DNA of 64,000 nt from assembly GCA_026419785.1 (NCBI GenBank), contig JAODTK010001355.1, positions 12,501 to 76,500 on the forward strand. The letters run 5' to 3'. The position numbers and the translations under genes are program-made. A model generated the notes under the pieces. That model had not been told where the DNA came from. It ran no database searches and saw only the letters and a program-made list of their open reading frames with translations. Positions 12,148-25,700 of the stretch are shown in pieces; position 1 is the stretch's first letter; each line of letters opens with the position of its first letter. This DNA comes from Sclerodactyla briareus (taxonomy: Eukaryota; Echinodermata; Holothuroidea; Dendrochirotida; Sclerodactylidae).

Positions 12148-14065
12148 GAGGAACACACACCGATTCCCATTTTTTACGACTCCTTTTGCCCAACAAAAGA
12201 CTGGGCCGTTCAAACAGCCCCCTGGTTCATGCTCGATGGACGGGGTGGCGAGAGAGGAGAGATACACACTAGTAGTGTTGTGAAGTGCGGCTTGAGATGT
12301 CTGATCACCCTTCCACCAATAGGACCAAGTACTCGTTGTGGGGGAGCCCATCGAGGTGGGGTTGGTATCGTGTGCACAAACCAAATTGGCGCGAAGCAAT
12401 CCATTTCTCCCTTTCCCCTTTTGCACCAAAAATACCTCTTGTTGCACCAAAAACAAAGGGGACCTTGTTTTTATCCCCCATTAGGATCATGCAGATGCGT
12501 AGCGTGAATGAATGCAAATAACCGGGGGATATGTTGGTAATGTATTGTAGACTATATGATTTGAAGGCTTTCCAGAAGGACCTATCCTCGGCCCCCCTCT
12601 CTCTATTGATTTATATGAATTGATTTCATATATTGGAACATAGCTGACGTTATAATTTTGCAGATGGCAAGACAGGCTTTAACCAAGCCAGGTTTGGTTT
12701 GTTATTACCAGTAACAGACTTGAAAAGTTTATATAAATGGTTTTCCGCTGATAAGTATCCTAAATATGGGAAGACTATTGCTTTTAATTTGTACAATAGT
12801 TGAACAATCTACAGAAAAGAGCCATCGCCATGCTGCATTTACAAGGGACCCCTTGAACTCGAAAAACCTCAATTAAAAAAAACAACAATTTAGCGGACGC
12901 GCCAGATATTATATCACTTGGAAAGTTCGCCCCTTTGTAGCTGTACGTCTTGAAATGGTCCACTAACCAGGGCTTTTGACAGTGTTCAGATACACATGAG
13001 CTACCATTACATTTCTTGGCTACAACACAAGACACCCTAGAGATGCCAATCAACGTTCAATTTATCGTGACGATGCAAATTCCATCGCAAATTCAGGAAA
13101 ACCCTCACTGATTCCTCTGAAAATGCTTCTCCTTGTCCTTTATTCGAAAGTGCGATTATAAGCAGCTATATTGACAGTTGATGATAATATGTTCCGGTCC
13201 TTAGTTGTTATATTTGAGAAGTGTAAATATATAAGATTATATATTCTATTATAATATAGTAGGTATTTTCTCATCGTATATATTTAGTCTGTGAGCCCAT
13301 TCTTTGGTTTCTTTTGATAAGTCAATGTTTTGTATGTTTTAGTGTGATCTTATTAGTGAATCTTATATTGTACCACTATGTTGCAACTTGTTCATGTATT
13401 TTACATGTGGAGCTATAATCAAAAATTAAAGAAATTTCATGAAATTCCTCGCGTCGACTCAGCTCCGTCGGACGTCGGACCAAATACGCCTCAAGTTGTA
13501 TCATATGGTGACTATCCATGGCAGGCTCTAAACATCCGATACCCCTCCTTGAGCGTTTTCAACCCAAACCTTATATATCGATAAGACGGATTCACACTTG
13601 CCGAAAGATCAAAATGAAGTCTACAAGTTGCGATTGACAGTAATCAAGCCGAGAACCAACTAATCTCGACTGTTGCAGCCTTGCACTGTGCTTAGAAGGT
13701 TCGAATGAATTGTGTAATACACACTAATCTTGTTTTTGTTTTTCTTTCCTGAATTCACCCGATAAATACTGAGATTTAGGAGATTGCGAATTAGAATATT
13801 TATGATAAACATGCATCAGAATTCAGTTGTTGCCATCGGAAGACCCTTGGATTATTAGATCTTATCTCTGTGGAACAATGGCAGAACGCAATTCGATATA
13901 AGAGACTTCCAGTCTACACTGGTTGGCGTCCGCAAACGATTCAATTCTTGTGATGGCACAGATCATTGTAGATTAGTTATATGCGCCGGAAAAGAAAGGG
14001 ACAAGCACATTCTCGGGGAATTCCACTACCCACCTACCCACCGTAAAATAAGTGGAGGAACACCT
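12148..14065 (+). repeat. tandem duplication unit B (LINE-containing)
   Basis: The second unit of the direct duplication, starting with GAACACACACCGATTCCC and ending near CACCTACCCACCGTAAAAT. It lacks the extra segment of unit A. The sequence just past its end (GGAGGAACACC) again resembles the unit start, as if a third unit had begun and been cut off. Confidence 0.75.
12541..12830 (+). pseudogene. LINE reverse transcriptase remnant, copy B
   Basis: Counterpart of copy A. It reads PEGPILGPPLSLLIYMN near 12,572 (family: PQGSxLGPLLFLIYIND), then a degraded FADD region around 12,660, and SLYKWFSADK with LSLNMGKT recoverable in shifted frames at 12,730-12,775. It is closer to a LINE consensus in the LGP and KWFS parts than copy A, yet also interrupted. 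Confidence 0.75.
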
Positions 14066-14249
14066 TCAAATGAAAATCGTTGTGGCCTATTGTGAAGCTG
14101 CTCTTGAATTCTCTCGATTACATTACCGGATACCCAAACTCTCCAAATTTTTAGGGGACGTTTATGAGGCAACTCGCAAAGGCTTTCTGGAAGTCCAGGA
14201 CACCCTTGATTTCACGTCATAAAGCTGTGTCAAAAGCACACGTGACATT

Positions 14250-16475
14250 CTCCATAGATGAACATACAGATTAGTCAAGCACAAAAGGTTTTTGCTGAAA
14301 AATATTCTCAGGAGATATCAATTCTAAAAATGTCTCGTTCTGTAATCAGTCGGAATCTATACCTTAGTCCAATGAAGGCATTACGGGAATTGACCTACAG
14401 CCAGGGAGGTCCGCGAGCGAGAGGGGGGGGATGTGTGGGGGGTGTCGCCCCCCCGAAAATGGTCAGAGCGACCTGCATTGGAATGTCGAATATCCAGTTG
14501 GAATTTCTGACAGATCGTCAGATTGTAAATTTCCAACTCAACCAAAAGGACTATTTCTTAGTCATGTAAAAACGGTTGTGATGTGAATACAATTACAAGA
14601 AAGAATTGTAATTAATTTTTTTCATTCCTATTCAGAATAATGTGCAAAAATTTTGCGCGCTTCGCCCGCATAACAATACTTTTCCATCAAATAACACGAT
14701 ATTTACAACGACTACAGGGATTGTCTGTCAGTATTGTATGACCAACAATTGTGTTCATTGGATTGATGAGGTTAGGGTAGGGATTAGATTCGCCAACAAC
14801 CAATACGGAAAACGTTGTGAAAAATTCTGTGCGAATGACCCTCAAGCATGATTTTACATTTTTTTAGGTAGTGCGATTTTGTAATTCTGCATTCGATTAA
14901 GGACATAAAAATAGCGTCCTGGGTAGTTCGCTGACGGCGTGGACTACGAGATCCTGTTTTCCAGATGTGGTCGGGGGAACCGCCCACCCCCCCCCAACAA
15001 AAAATGCGCCGCTTACGTGCACTGGTACACACTAGTAAGGAGCACAAAACTGTTGAAAATAAAGTCGGGGCAAGCGTTAGACCAAGGTCTGCACGAAAAT
15101 GTTCAAATTTCCACCAATTACAATTTGGATCACAATATGCCGGGTTGGAAGGCTTGGTATATGAGCCCAAAAACGCCTGGGAGAGTGAATTTCGGCCCAT
15201 CTGAAAACCAGAAAAAATCTTGGGTGCTCCGCGCCAACCAATTGGGCGCTCCGCTTAGATAGTATTCTTGCGCCCCACCTAGAAATGTCTCTGCCTCCCT
15301 CTGTCCCCCAGTATGAAAAGTCTGGCGACCGCCATAAAATGATAGAATGCCCTTAAATTGGAAATATGGTCCCGTAAGCCTAGGTAATTGGCGGTCCGCT
15401 GTTAGGTTAGAATTACACCAACCCCAGCAAAAGAGCCTACTTATGCCATGGAGCTCAGTCCAAATTTGCACAAAAAATCACAAGTCCCTGCGTAGCAAGT
15501 CGCATCTAAGGGACGGGGAAAAGCCAAAAATTATTTATGAAACAAAAAGTGAATAGGTTAGGAGTGGTAATAATGCGTCAGATTGCATCTAAGGCCAACC
15601 TGAAATGCAATAAGTCTTCAAGTGGGACGGAGGGGGTCTTGGCGGCGGGCTCCTCTGAAAAGAGAGATCTAATTGCTCAATCTTATTTGCTGCACCCTCG
15701 ATTCGATGTGGCAGAGAAAAACAAATCGCATCTAGGACTTGTGAGAATGCGAAATTGTTTCGGGATGAAATGAAGTGTTTTGGGGTGCGATATTGCACCA
15801 AATGCATATACGGTCACCGCCGAAATGACACAAAACAAAAATTTGGCCCCGCCCCCCCCAGATCCATCCATTACAAACTCTAGCACTCCGCTCAAAATTA
15901 CGTTATTACGCTAATTATTGTAATTAAGATTCGGCACTGCATGCTGTCAGTGCTGTGGTGTCAGTGTGGGCTTTGGGCGACCAGACGGCCACTACCCTCC
16001 AAACTTTCAAATACCGAGAGTGATACTAAGGCCAGTCTGAAAGCACATCAAAAGCACTTGTATAGAGAGTACAGTTATATGCGTTTGTGTTACTTGTGTA
16101 TCTTACTCGAGCTGTGATTGTCCGTAGTCGCCATCGTCCGGCATTAGGTGGATAGAGGTGTACACAGTCCATCCCCGAGACAGTTGTCAGATGAGATGGG
16201 CCTCCACTGAATCACTTCCACTGAACTCCATATCTGTGAACTCTCGGTCTCGATTGAGACATTTTCACAAAGTTTACGAAACCCTGTAAAATGAAAACAG
16301 GGAGCCCCCCGAATGACAAAAAAAAGAGAATGCCCCCACTCCAAGGATGACACCTCTCAGTATAGGGAGGGGGGGGTTAGTTGGAAAAAAATATTCTAGC
16401 CAGCTGGAATTTTTTAATTCTTAACCCCCCCCCCTTCCCAATAATAGACCCAGCTTACGGCCCTGCCTCCAGCTA
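14250..16475. repeat. GC-tract-rich non-autonomous repeat block
   Basis: A composite of segments with runs of G or C flanking short CG-rich words (CGCGAGCGAGAGG then GTCGCCCCCC; TTTTGCGCGCTTCGCCCGC; GGGAACCGCCCACCC; GGGGGGGGTTAGTTGG and TTAACCCCCCCCCC). The last pair, at 16,365-16,435, forms an inverted GGGGGGTTA/TAACCCCCC arrangement. Such GC-tailed units are typical of non-autonomous DNA elements in marine invertebrates. No coding domain survives, and ends are not certain. Confidence 0.5.
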
Positions 16476-17385
16476 CCAAGATGATCGAAGCAATTGGTGA
16501 GTGGTTGTCTTTTGTTGTTGTCATACATATAGGCGTACAAAGGATTGATAATTTGACAAGAAACTAATATGACTATAATATACAACAAAAATACCAGAGG
16601 ACAAGAACATTGTAACAGTCTGAGATAAAAATACGGTAATGATTCTTCATGGCAAGTAGGAATGACTGCAAGAGGTCACGAAGAAAGAAGCATAAATCCT
16701 ATAATCATCAGTCGAGTCTGACCAAAGCCCAGGGGAGGAACCAGTCATGGGGCGAGTCCTGGAAAAAAAAACTCAGTGCGCGCAAATAAGGTTAAAACAC
16801 AACAGTGTTTCATCACGGCCGCTTCACTTCGGAATGATGCGTGTAGTTGCATGCCTTCTGAAAACTTTCCGCATACTCAACTGTTCGTGTTATAGGGCCC
16901 AAAGCTGTTAAAGCCATACTCAATTATAGGGATGATAAGCGACTAGCATAAAGGTCAAACGCCGGGCACTGGGACCAAGACCAGCATGAAAGGAGCGCCA
17001 AAATCATTGTCAATTGATTATTCTCAGCGATATAACATCCAGATCTATACCATCAATCGCATGAAAAAGAAAAAACAAAAAAAAAAAAGTTGCAGTTCAT
17101 CCACTCCAGACTCCACAATTTTGCTATAATTGGCCAATACAGTCCTAGTGCTAAAGATCACGGTCAAAAAGAAAATCAAATACGGACGGCCATACGTTAC
17201 GTATATTAGTACAATAGTCCATGCGGTTTAACAGGACGCGATAAGGTTGATTTGCTGCTAGGCCGTGGAGTTCGAAAACAGTCCCGAAAGTGAATTGCAT
17301 CAGAATTGGTACAAAAAAAAAAAAAAAAAAAATGACATAACACAAAATATATCGGAACACTACCGTCACGGTGCTCTTAACGGGC
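16475..17385. other. unassigned AT-rich spacer
   Basis: No coding, RNA or repeat signal beyond poly-A runs near 17,077 and 17,312. Confidence 0.4.
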
Positions 17386-17387
17386 TC

Positions 17388-18745
17388 AACAGGCGGGCGG
17401 AATGTATTGTATTGGGGGGGGGGGGGGCTAATGTGATGTTGACATAAGAGTAGCGCCACCGGTTGGCGCGAAGAGTTCAAGAAATTTTGGGGGTTTCAAG
17501 GCCCTCTGGATTGCCGGAAACGGCATGGCCGAGGGCCTGTGCTACACGTATCTAGGCATAAAATGGCATGGTTATGGTGTGACATTGTGAATATCAAGAA
17601 CTAAATCAGAACAAAAAATTGAATATAAGTTTCAATACAAGTTTAAAGAAAAATGTCACTCCGTACAAGATATTCATTTGATCCAGCCTATTACATTTAA
17701 AAAACACCCCTTCTAAGTATGCTACGTGGTGACAGGTTGAGATGAGTTGTCTTTCCGTGAATGCATAGCTAGGCCCATGTGCATATATTTAAGCATATGT
17801 AAACAACACATTTGAAATTGCGAAATTTGAAGATTTACCGACCGAAGTAATCCGTTACACTGTCGTGGATGATAGTGATCCCACCGAAATTTTATTCTTT
17901 AAATTTGGTATGCTTTTTGGCTGAAATATAGCCTACCAACTTTACTGTTTGACATCAACTATTCACCATTTTCAAAAGTGGATACTTTTCATAATAGTCA
18001 CTTAATTTTTACATATTCTCAACTCCCATCTGAAGAATGATAGATGAAGCAATGCTGAGTAGGACATGTTTTGTCTTGACTTAATTCGAAATAGTTTTCA
18101 GCCTTCGGTAACCACGTGACAAGATATTACCCAGCGAAATAAAATACAAGGGAAAATAATACTGACACCACTGGTTTTATAATGCGTCGAGCCTATATAT
18201 ACACCGAAGGAGTGTACAATTGTTTTAAATTCATTTTAATGGCCATCTGACTTAGGTCACGTGATAGGCTCTACGTCCTGAAAGCATCGCAACCTCGATT
18301 GATTTGATCTATGGGTTGCTGAGAAAGAGTAAACAAAGGGGTAGTACATAATGTGACATTATTAGTCTATTAGTGTGTTCATAGGCTCAGTGATGTGCCA
18401 TGGGGAGGAATGCAGAAACAGTGAATATGTCAAACGATGCGACGGCGCGCAGTACAGGCATTCTGCTCCACGAGTTTCACATTACGGCCATTACGGGACC
18501 GCAAAGATGCAACTGGAAGATGACTCAGATGCTATATATAGCCTCCAGATGGTAAAAACACGATTGATGAAATGTTGCAATATTAATTTAAACATAGGCG
18601 ATAGCAAGTAATAAATACAATTGAATGTTTCTGACACTCTGAAAAAGATGGGGGGGGCGGGGGGGGGCTAAACAAACAGCGTTTGCCCACTCATTTTTTT
18701 AAATGGGGGGGGGCTGAGCCCCCCCCCCGGTTCCCGCGCCACGGG
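17388..18745 (+). repeat. ~1.3-kb dispersed repeat, uninterrupted copy
   Basis: It begins near GGCGGGCGGAATGTATTG with a G run and CTAATGTGA, then TAGCGCCACCGGTTGGCGCGAAG. Further in come CTAAGTATGCTACGTGGTGA, CAACACATTTGAAATTGC, ACGTGACAAG and AGGAATGCAGAAACAGTG. It ends in a G-rich/C-rich pair and GGTTCCCGCGCC. The same string of landmarks occurs at 55,418-57,402. Both ends carry G-run or GC-rich words in opposite orientation, suggesting terminal inverted repeats of a non-autonomous DNA transposon. No protein is encoded. Confidence 0.8.
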
Positions 18746-21700
18746 CTCAAAACCGTTGCACACTTGGGTTTCCCGAACCAAAACGGCGGACTAATATTTA
18801 GTGAAGAGAAAAACATCATCAGCATATAATTTCATGCGTAAGATATTCAGAGGTATCATGGACGGGGCAGGGAAATGAACATGTGTTTTGAGTCATGACT
18901 ATTTCACGTATGTCCAATTCCGTTGTGGAATGTGAGTGACATAGTTTAGTTTAGTCAGTTGGTTTAGTTATAGTTAGTTAAAAAAAAAAAGGGTCAAGAA
19001 GGAACAAAACCTCATGAAAGACCATGACGCCACAAACATCTCAAAAGAGAAGACTAACCAATGCCTAAAGAATCCTCCCCAATTCCAGAAGAATATGGTC
19101 TGAAAACGCCTTCAAACTCTTAGACAGAACACATCTTAGAAGGCTGATTCCACTCATTAATAACTCCCGGAGAAGAATTTTTTAAGATATGTCATATACC
19201 GAGTTTGACTCGAAGCTTGAAGCAATGTCCCCTATTAGTGGTAACCAATTGAAATTCAATAGAATATTGAAAGAAAAAGAAAGGGCCCTTCAATCAAAAT
19301 CCTGACTGAAAATCACCTCGGATTCGTCTCAGCTCCAGCGAAGTAGACGAGGCGCCTATCTTTCTCGTCTAAGACGATTGAAAGTTCTCTGACAGGTGAG
19401 AAGTAATCTACAAATGGACTTCGTTCAAACCGACTTCATTTTTCAAGTAAAAACATTTAATTTTTGAATGAAGACCACCCAACCACCTGAGAGAAAAAAA
19501 TGTACATCCACAAATGTCACAGGCTGGAAGTTGTGGTTTCCTAGATTATGAATTATTCTCTCAAGAATCCGTATTTGGTAAAGTCAACGGGAGTATCGAT
19601 ACATTAGAGTGTAGGGTAACACGTGTCCCGTCCGTGACGAAGCTTAGATTCAGGCGGAGTCCCATCTTTTGGACCATTTACCCTTGCTCGTTATCGTTAA
19701 TTGATTGAATAAATACATTAGTGAGCGAAGATAATTGAGGATTTGTATGTTACTTGTGTAGGATCAATTCATTAACTCTCAAACCATCCAAGTGTAGCAA
19801 AAATATTCACTTAACAAAAGGGTGACTATAATCTTCCATGTCCAACCTTTCTGTGACGAATGCCGAGCTAAAGGCGGGAGGGAAAATTAGTGGCCTTACT
19901 GAAGTTATCAACGGCGCTTTTCCTAAACGTTCCATGAGACCATTACGCCCCCAAAAAGCCTAACTGAACATGAACTTTTTTTTTTAATGTTGATTGTTGG
20001 ATGAACTATACTAAGAAGGCATGACCTGATAAGTGGGCCGCCCGCTGATGCTGCAGGGTCGAAGACCTACAGTCAACAGAGCGGGAGCGGTTTAAAAGGG
20101 TGCTGTGATCGCATTTCACCCTACGGATTAGAGTTGTGCGAACACAGCCCACATTCCCGTTCTTCTGTCAGTATATGATCTGCTTTGGCAGATGTTACAC
20201 CAAATTACACGACACGTGATGACGGGTGGCACTGTGGAAGGATTAGGGAATGTCTCACAGTTGCCATCCCATAACCGCCAAGAGAATTGTCTCATTTGGT
20301 AGAAGGTCCCCCCCTCCACCCTTGACTCCACTGGGGAAGTACTAGGACATATGGAACACTGATGCCACTGAATTTTCTCCCAGCAGCTAAGTCCCCCCAC
20401 CCCACACGCTCCTCTCCAACGAGTCAAAAGTATGTCTATAGGCAAACTAGTCCCCCAGGGAGTTTCACCATTTTGTTAGGGGAGATGGGTGGTTGTAAGC
20501 CTCTATGTAAACATTTCGACGAGGGCCTGTGCTCCGACAGGATAATCATTGCAACCCTAATAGAGCGTAAATCCCTATAAAAATGCCTTAAAAGTTTTTG
20601 GAGGGAGGAACTCCTCGTATTTATAACCACTTCTTTGCTTAGTTAGTGTGGAATCACGTGTTCGTATGCTAAAATTGTGCAATAATGCTGACAACAAGTT
20701 GAAATATCTTCAGTATATTCATGTATTATCTCATATACAGTACGACTCGTAGTAAGATAATGCATTGATGCTAGGGAGGAGAAGAACGAAAATAAAAAGA
20801 AGGACACATGCACATATGGGTAATATTCAGATGAAGAGATTCCAGTTGTTACATGTGCAGGGCTATATTACATAGTAGGCGGGTTATCTGGGCTGTAGGC
20901 TGAAAACCACAAGGAAAAAGAGCATTGTAACAAATATATTAAAACTAATCAATCATATGAAAGAAAAAATATGAGGAGAAAGAAAGAAGTAGTCCCCGAT
21001 GGCAGATACATTAAACGGCTTGGACAGTGAAAAGTGGACCAAATGCAATTCAATGAATCTTGTTTCCTTTTGATACAATGGAATAAATGAATTGTAGATC
21101 CCAGATAAGAGAGATGGCGCTGAAATTCCAAGGCAGCAATGGTAGTACATTATATTATCATACGGGGAATGACATGTACTGGTGTAAGGCAGCCTTCTCA
21201 ACTGCCCAGTGTAGAAGCACCATAACCGCCATAGTTGCACATGACATCATTCCAGATGATGCCGCCGGGTGGATTCCTTGCAGGAGCTGATCCAACTAAA
21301 AACTGAAACTGAGATTAAAAATAAAACAAGTGGTGCCATTCTGCTGGTCATCACCATCGCTGAATATAGTTGAGAAGGCCTGATTATGAGATGAACAGTT
21401 TTTATATTCTACAAAAAGTATGGACCTTCCAAGGAGTAGTTTGAAAGGGGGGCCTTTCAAGAGTGTCTAATATAGACCGATTGATTAATTTTTTTGTTTT
21501 ACCAAAACAATTAATCAGGACTAGTAATGTGCATGATGGGTAAAACATCTCCCCATGAAGACCATCAATGTCAATAAATGTCCATAAATGCTACAATTTG
21601 TTACATTAAATTATCATATTGGTTATAATTTCGAAAACAGTTGCACAAAGTATCAGCCTCTCCCAGAAGTAGGGTTCATGCAGTCTTCTCAGATTCAATC

Positions 21701-22770
21701 GAGGTGGTGACCAAAGATCATGTCAGAGACCAATCCAAATCATGCAATTTCAAGACATGTGATATACATAATTCTGGCCGATAATGTGATAGGCGAATTA
21801 CTGTAACAATTTGGGCTTGCCACAATCAGCTGCCTGTACTCAGATATACTGAGATTTTTTCTCCCATTTTGGACATGAGGAGCATTCATCTCATGTTTTC
21901 GCATGTTATTTGGGTCTAGGAAATATATGTATTTGTGCTTGTGGTGAGGTGTCTTTTGCCAGGAAAGCTCAGGAGAATTTGTTATACAGTGTGAGTGTCT
22001 GGCTGAGACTTTGCAAGATACCCAACTGACTTTGACAACAGGTCATACATATCATTATATCTAAAATGTGAAGCGGCTTCAGAGACCATACATAGGCCAA
22101 TATTAACCTCGTGGCTAGGCGCACCCAGTGAATTATCATGTTCCCTGAACATGAATTTTCAATAAGTTAATTAATAAAAGCTTCGTATTGTATTGTTCCA
22201 CCATCGGTCATAATGATGCCATGCAGACTTTTAGCTTCATCATACCATATGTACATTAATTTTCCCCACGGAAAACAACCCTCAGGCTGTCAACTCTCCC
22301 TACTTTATCAAAAGTATCCTCTGTCACGAGGGCATTTCTCAGATTTCCAAAAAATACAGTGTCATGCAAAGAATAGAATGATACATTAGATATATATACA
22401 ATAATACATAATGTAGACTTAGTACCCTAATTTAGAACTACCTGCATATGAACTCAAGAACTATCAGAAAATATATGTGAATAGCAACCTTTTATATTGC
22501 CATTAGTCAGTTGTGGAAAAGAAAATGCCAGAAATAATAAACATGCATGCAGCTGACGACGTATTACAGCTTGTTAAAATAATGCTCGACACCAGATCAT
22601 TCATTGTTATAGCAGTATCAGTATGAAGTGGCCATGAATAATGAAAACACCCAAATAATTTCATTCATTGTTATAGCCGCACCTTCGGTACCATGAATGA
22701 ATTACAAACACTGCTGAGCTGCTTTGATAGCTAAATATTATTAGTATAATTTTATTAGATTGTCATAACC
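18745..22770. other. no exon or repeat family recognised
   Basis: AT-rich sequence. Near 19,317-19,360 lies a word (TCGTCTCAGCTCC ... GTAGACGA) able to pair as a short hairpin and resembling the CTCAGCTCCGTCG motif in both LINE units. The LRP5/6 transmembrane segment and cytoplasmic tail should lie somewhere below 27.8 kb but I could not identify them here. Confidence 0.4.
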
Positions 22771-25700
22771 TTGAAAAAATATATGTACATTCCATATCAA
22801 ATATCCTCCAGTGAAGGTATGACCTCATGCCACCTCCCCGGGGTAACCACATGTTTACCTTCGCTTGGGCTATTATACTGGGAACAAAATTCTCCTCCAA
22901 CAAACATGCCGAAAATGTATCAAACCTATGAACATGATTGCTTGCAAGGATTCCTGGGTCAGGTTTACCCCCCCCCCATTACCCCCACCCCCCAAATATA
23001 TACTCTTACTCAAAAGATAACTGAATATAGCCAAGTAGGGTACAAGGACAGCGGTTTTTTAACAGCCATTCATGTGCAGAACCACTAACCAAAATACCTG
23101 GAGTTTTTTTCGGGGGGGGGGGCGGGGGGAGGACTGAGGTTGCAAACCACGGGGAGGGGGCTAATAAAAAAAACAGTCCTCATAAATAGTAAATAGCATC
23201 CCCTCCCTCCTAATGTTAAAAAACAATAAAATAAGGACCCTAGACATAAATTGTGCAAAATCTGGGAAGTTAATCATGAATTGACGCATGCCCAATGAAC
23301 AGTGAATTATGTTTTTTGTGTTCAAATGTCACTTGAGCCATGGCAGGTGGGGATGAACCCCCACACCCTGTCTGTGGATCCACTCTTGCTCGACATAATC
23401 TGACCACTGCCAGAGGTTGTTTCCGAAGAAATTGCCATTTCATTGAAATTGGGCGTAACAAATGGTCTAAATTGGCTGTAAAACACTAAAGTGGGGGTTG
23501 TTTGAAAGTACAATTTAGCACCAAATGTGGCTAAACATTCAGCAAAAGATAATCTCAATATTGGTAAGATTGAAGACAATCATTCAAATGGCCCCCAGTA
23601 AAACCCAAACTGAAATTACTATTTTTGTGGTATGCCTCGGAGGCCTCCCTAATCACTAAACATTTGAAGATTCTATGAGGTGAATGGGAAAATTGTACGA
23701 TTGAGGTCCAATCCATATCTTAGTGGGAAATTTTGTCATGTTCTTGTGTGACATGCTTGCTTCCATTGAAAATTGGACAAATTAATATTTCATTTTGTAA
23801 TTCTTCCCTTTAAAAAATAACTTCATTCAAAAAATGTTCACTAGGTGAACACCTATTCCCTGAAACCCTGCAATTGTAATAGAGCATTTTAGGACAGTTA
23901 CCCTGACCACCACAATGAGATTTTAACAAGTGAAATAAACTAATGTTCCTTTAGAAACAAAAACAAAAAAAAAAACGGTCGTTCTCCCTCTTTCTCCCGA
24001 ACTTAGATGGAAAGCTTCTTTTTCTTTAGTATATTTATTCATCCAATCCCACACCTGTAACTATTCATACTGACTATATCTCGTACACGTACATAATCAT
24101 AAAAGAAAATGATTTACAGTGTTGTTTTTGTAAGGCACACAAGTCCTCTTCCAATTTTCACACCCCACCTATGAACTCAGAACTCTGAGACTGCCGGCCA
24201 GTGTGTCCGAAAACTGTAAATGAGAATAGCGCCCGCACCAATTCGTTCAACTTGGACACCTCTGATCAGAGTAGATACCTGCTATGGGAATTGGTCCCCC
24301 TCATAGTGGACAGGAAAACTTGATGGCAGGGGTTTGAGGTCCATAGGAGCAGCCCTGGGAACAGAGTTTTGCTGATTGATGACCGACAATGATTATTGAA
24401 TTGTATACTGGGAGTTGTTCAGGTGGGGGACGGGGGGGGGTGGGAGCATTTCCCCTCAGATATTTTTGCTTGCTTGAGAGGGTTACTGGTAAACTTTATG
24501 GCATGTATATATCTGTAAATTACTCGGTGTCATTTCTAGACAGTTTTGAACAAATTTTTTGGGGGGCGTGGCGGGTGGGGTTCTTCCCCTCAAAATATTT
24601 TTAGCTTGACTGAGGGACCTAGTGGTTTCTCTGGCATGGGCACACTGTAGAATTTACCCCATTAGGGTTTTTCATTTTTTAACATTTCACCGACACTTTG
24701 TTGGAATTCTTCCAATGGTGGGGGGCCAGTGACCCAAGTGTCAATCAATCATATATCAAGGATATAGCAAAAAGGATTGGAGATTTTGAGGGTTGAGTAA
24801 GAAATTTCCAACTGCTGAAATGCATTCACATTCTTGGGCCTGCACTTGGAGGGGTCCATTGAGCTTTGAGGACTCAGTCGATGTACTGCACTTTCTCTCA
24901 GAGCAGGAGTGTGGACCCCCAGTGTTCACAATCAAACGCAAATTCTATTGCATTGTGTACGAAATGACCCTCGCCTGTGATTCAGATTTGATTTCCCCAT
25001 AGTATCGGCCTTTTTCCTAGACAAAATAGATCGTCCCATTTTTCCCAGTATATTACCAATATATTCTTGGGAATATTGCGCTGAATTTCCAAAGAAATAT
25101 TGTAAGTGCCTCACACAACCTCTACTGGGACCTCTTGGTCTCAGTGTGGTTCGGACACTAACCTATAATAATCCAACTGCACATGGGTTGCCGAGTAGTT
25201 TTTTAAGTGTACCATAGGTCCTGATTTGTTAGGGCATCAGCTGGTGCTATGAGAGACAGCAACTTACTGTGGACCCGAACCCCCGCCTCCCGGGGGTGCT
25301 TTAGTCTGCGTTAAGATGATTATTGTTTTAGCCATTCGTGAAGCGGGATTGTTATCATCTATTGTCTATACAAAAAAATATGCCAGCCCGACTGACTGAA
25401 ATAATTAGTCTTGTCTCAATTACCAAAATGTGGTGTGCTCAGTTGAGGACGAATCATGTTTGAATTGTAAAAATGCCAAACAGCATTCCTTGATGCCACG
25501 TGTGGTAACAGCTGTTACCGTCGAACCATTCATGACATACTTGAATACCGAGGCCCGGGGGGGGGGGGGGGGGGAAGAGCGGGGGTGTGCTCCCAACAGC
25601 TGTTGTGTTGGCTTCATTCAATATTGGAAGCAGATTGCCCCCCCCCCCCCCCCCCCAATTTGGAACAAGACGATGATGCAAACACAAACAACACCGAGAG

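Noticed and set aside
23335-23420. Possible second tRNA-derived SINE (GTGGGGGTTCATCCCCAC stem-loop on the minus strand)
   Set aside because: The T-arm-like hairpin is present, but the B box is shortened and no acceptable A box precedes it.
25255-25320. GGGGGTTCGGGTCC on the minus strand as a polymerase III B box
   Set aside because: No A box at the right distance, and it sits in a GC palindrome.
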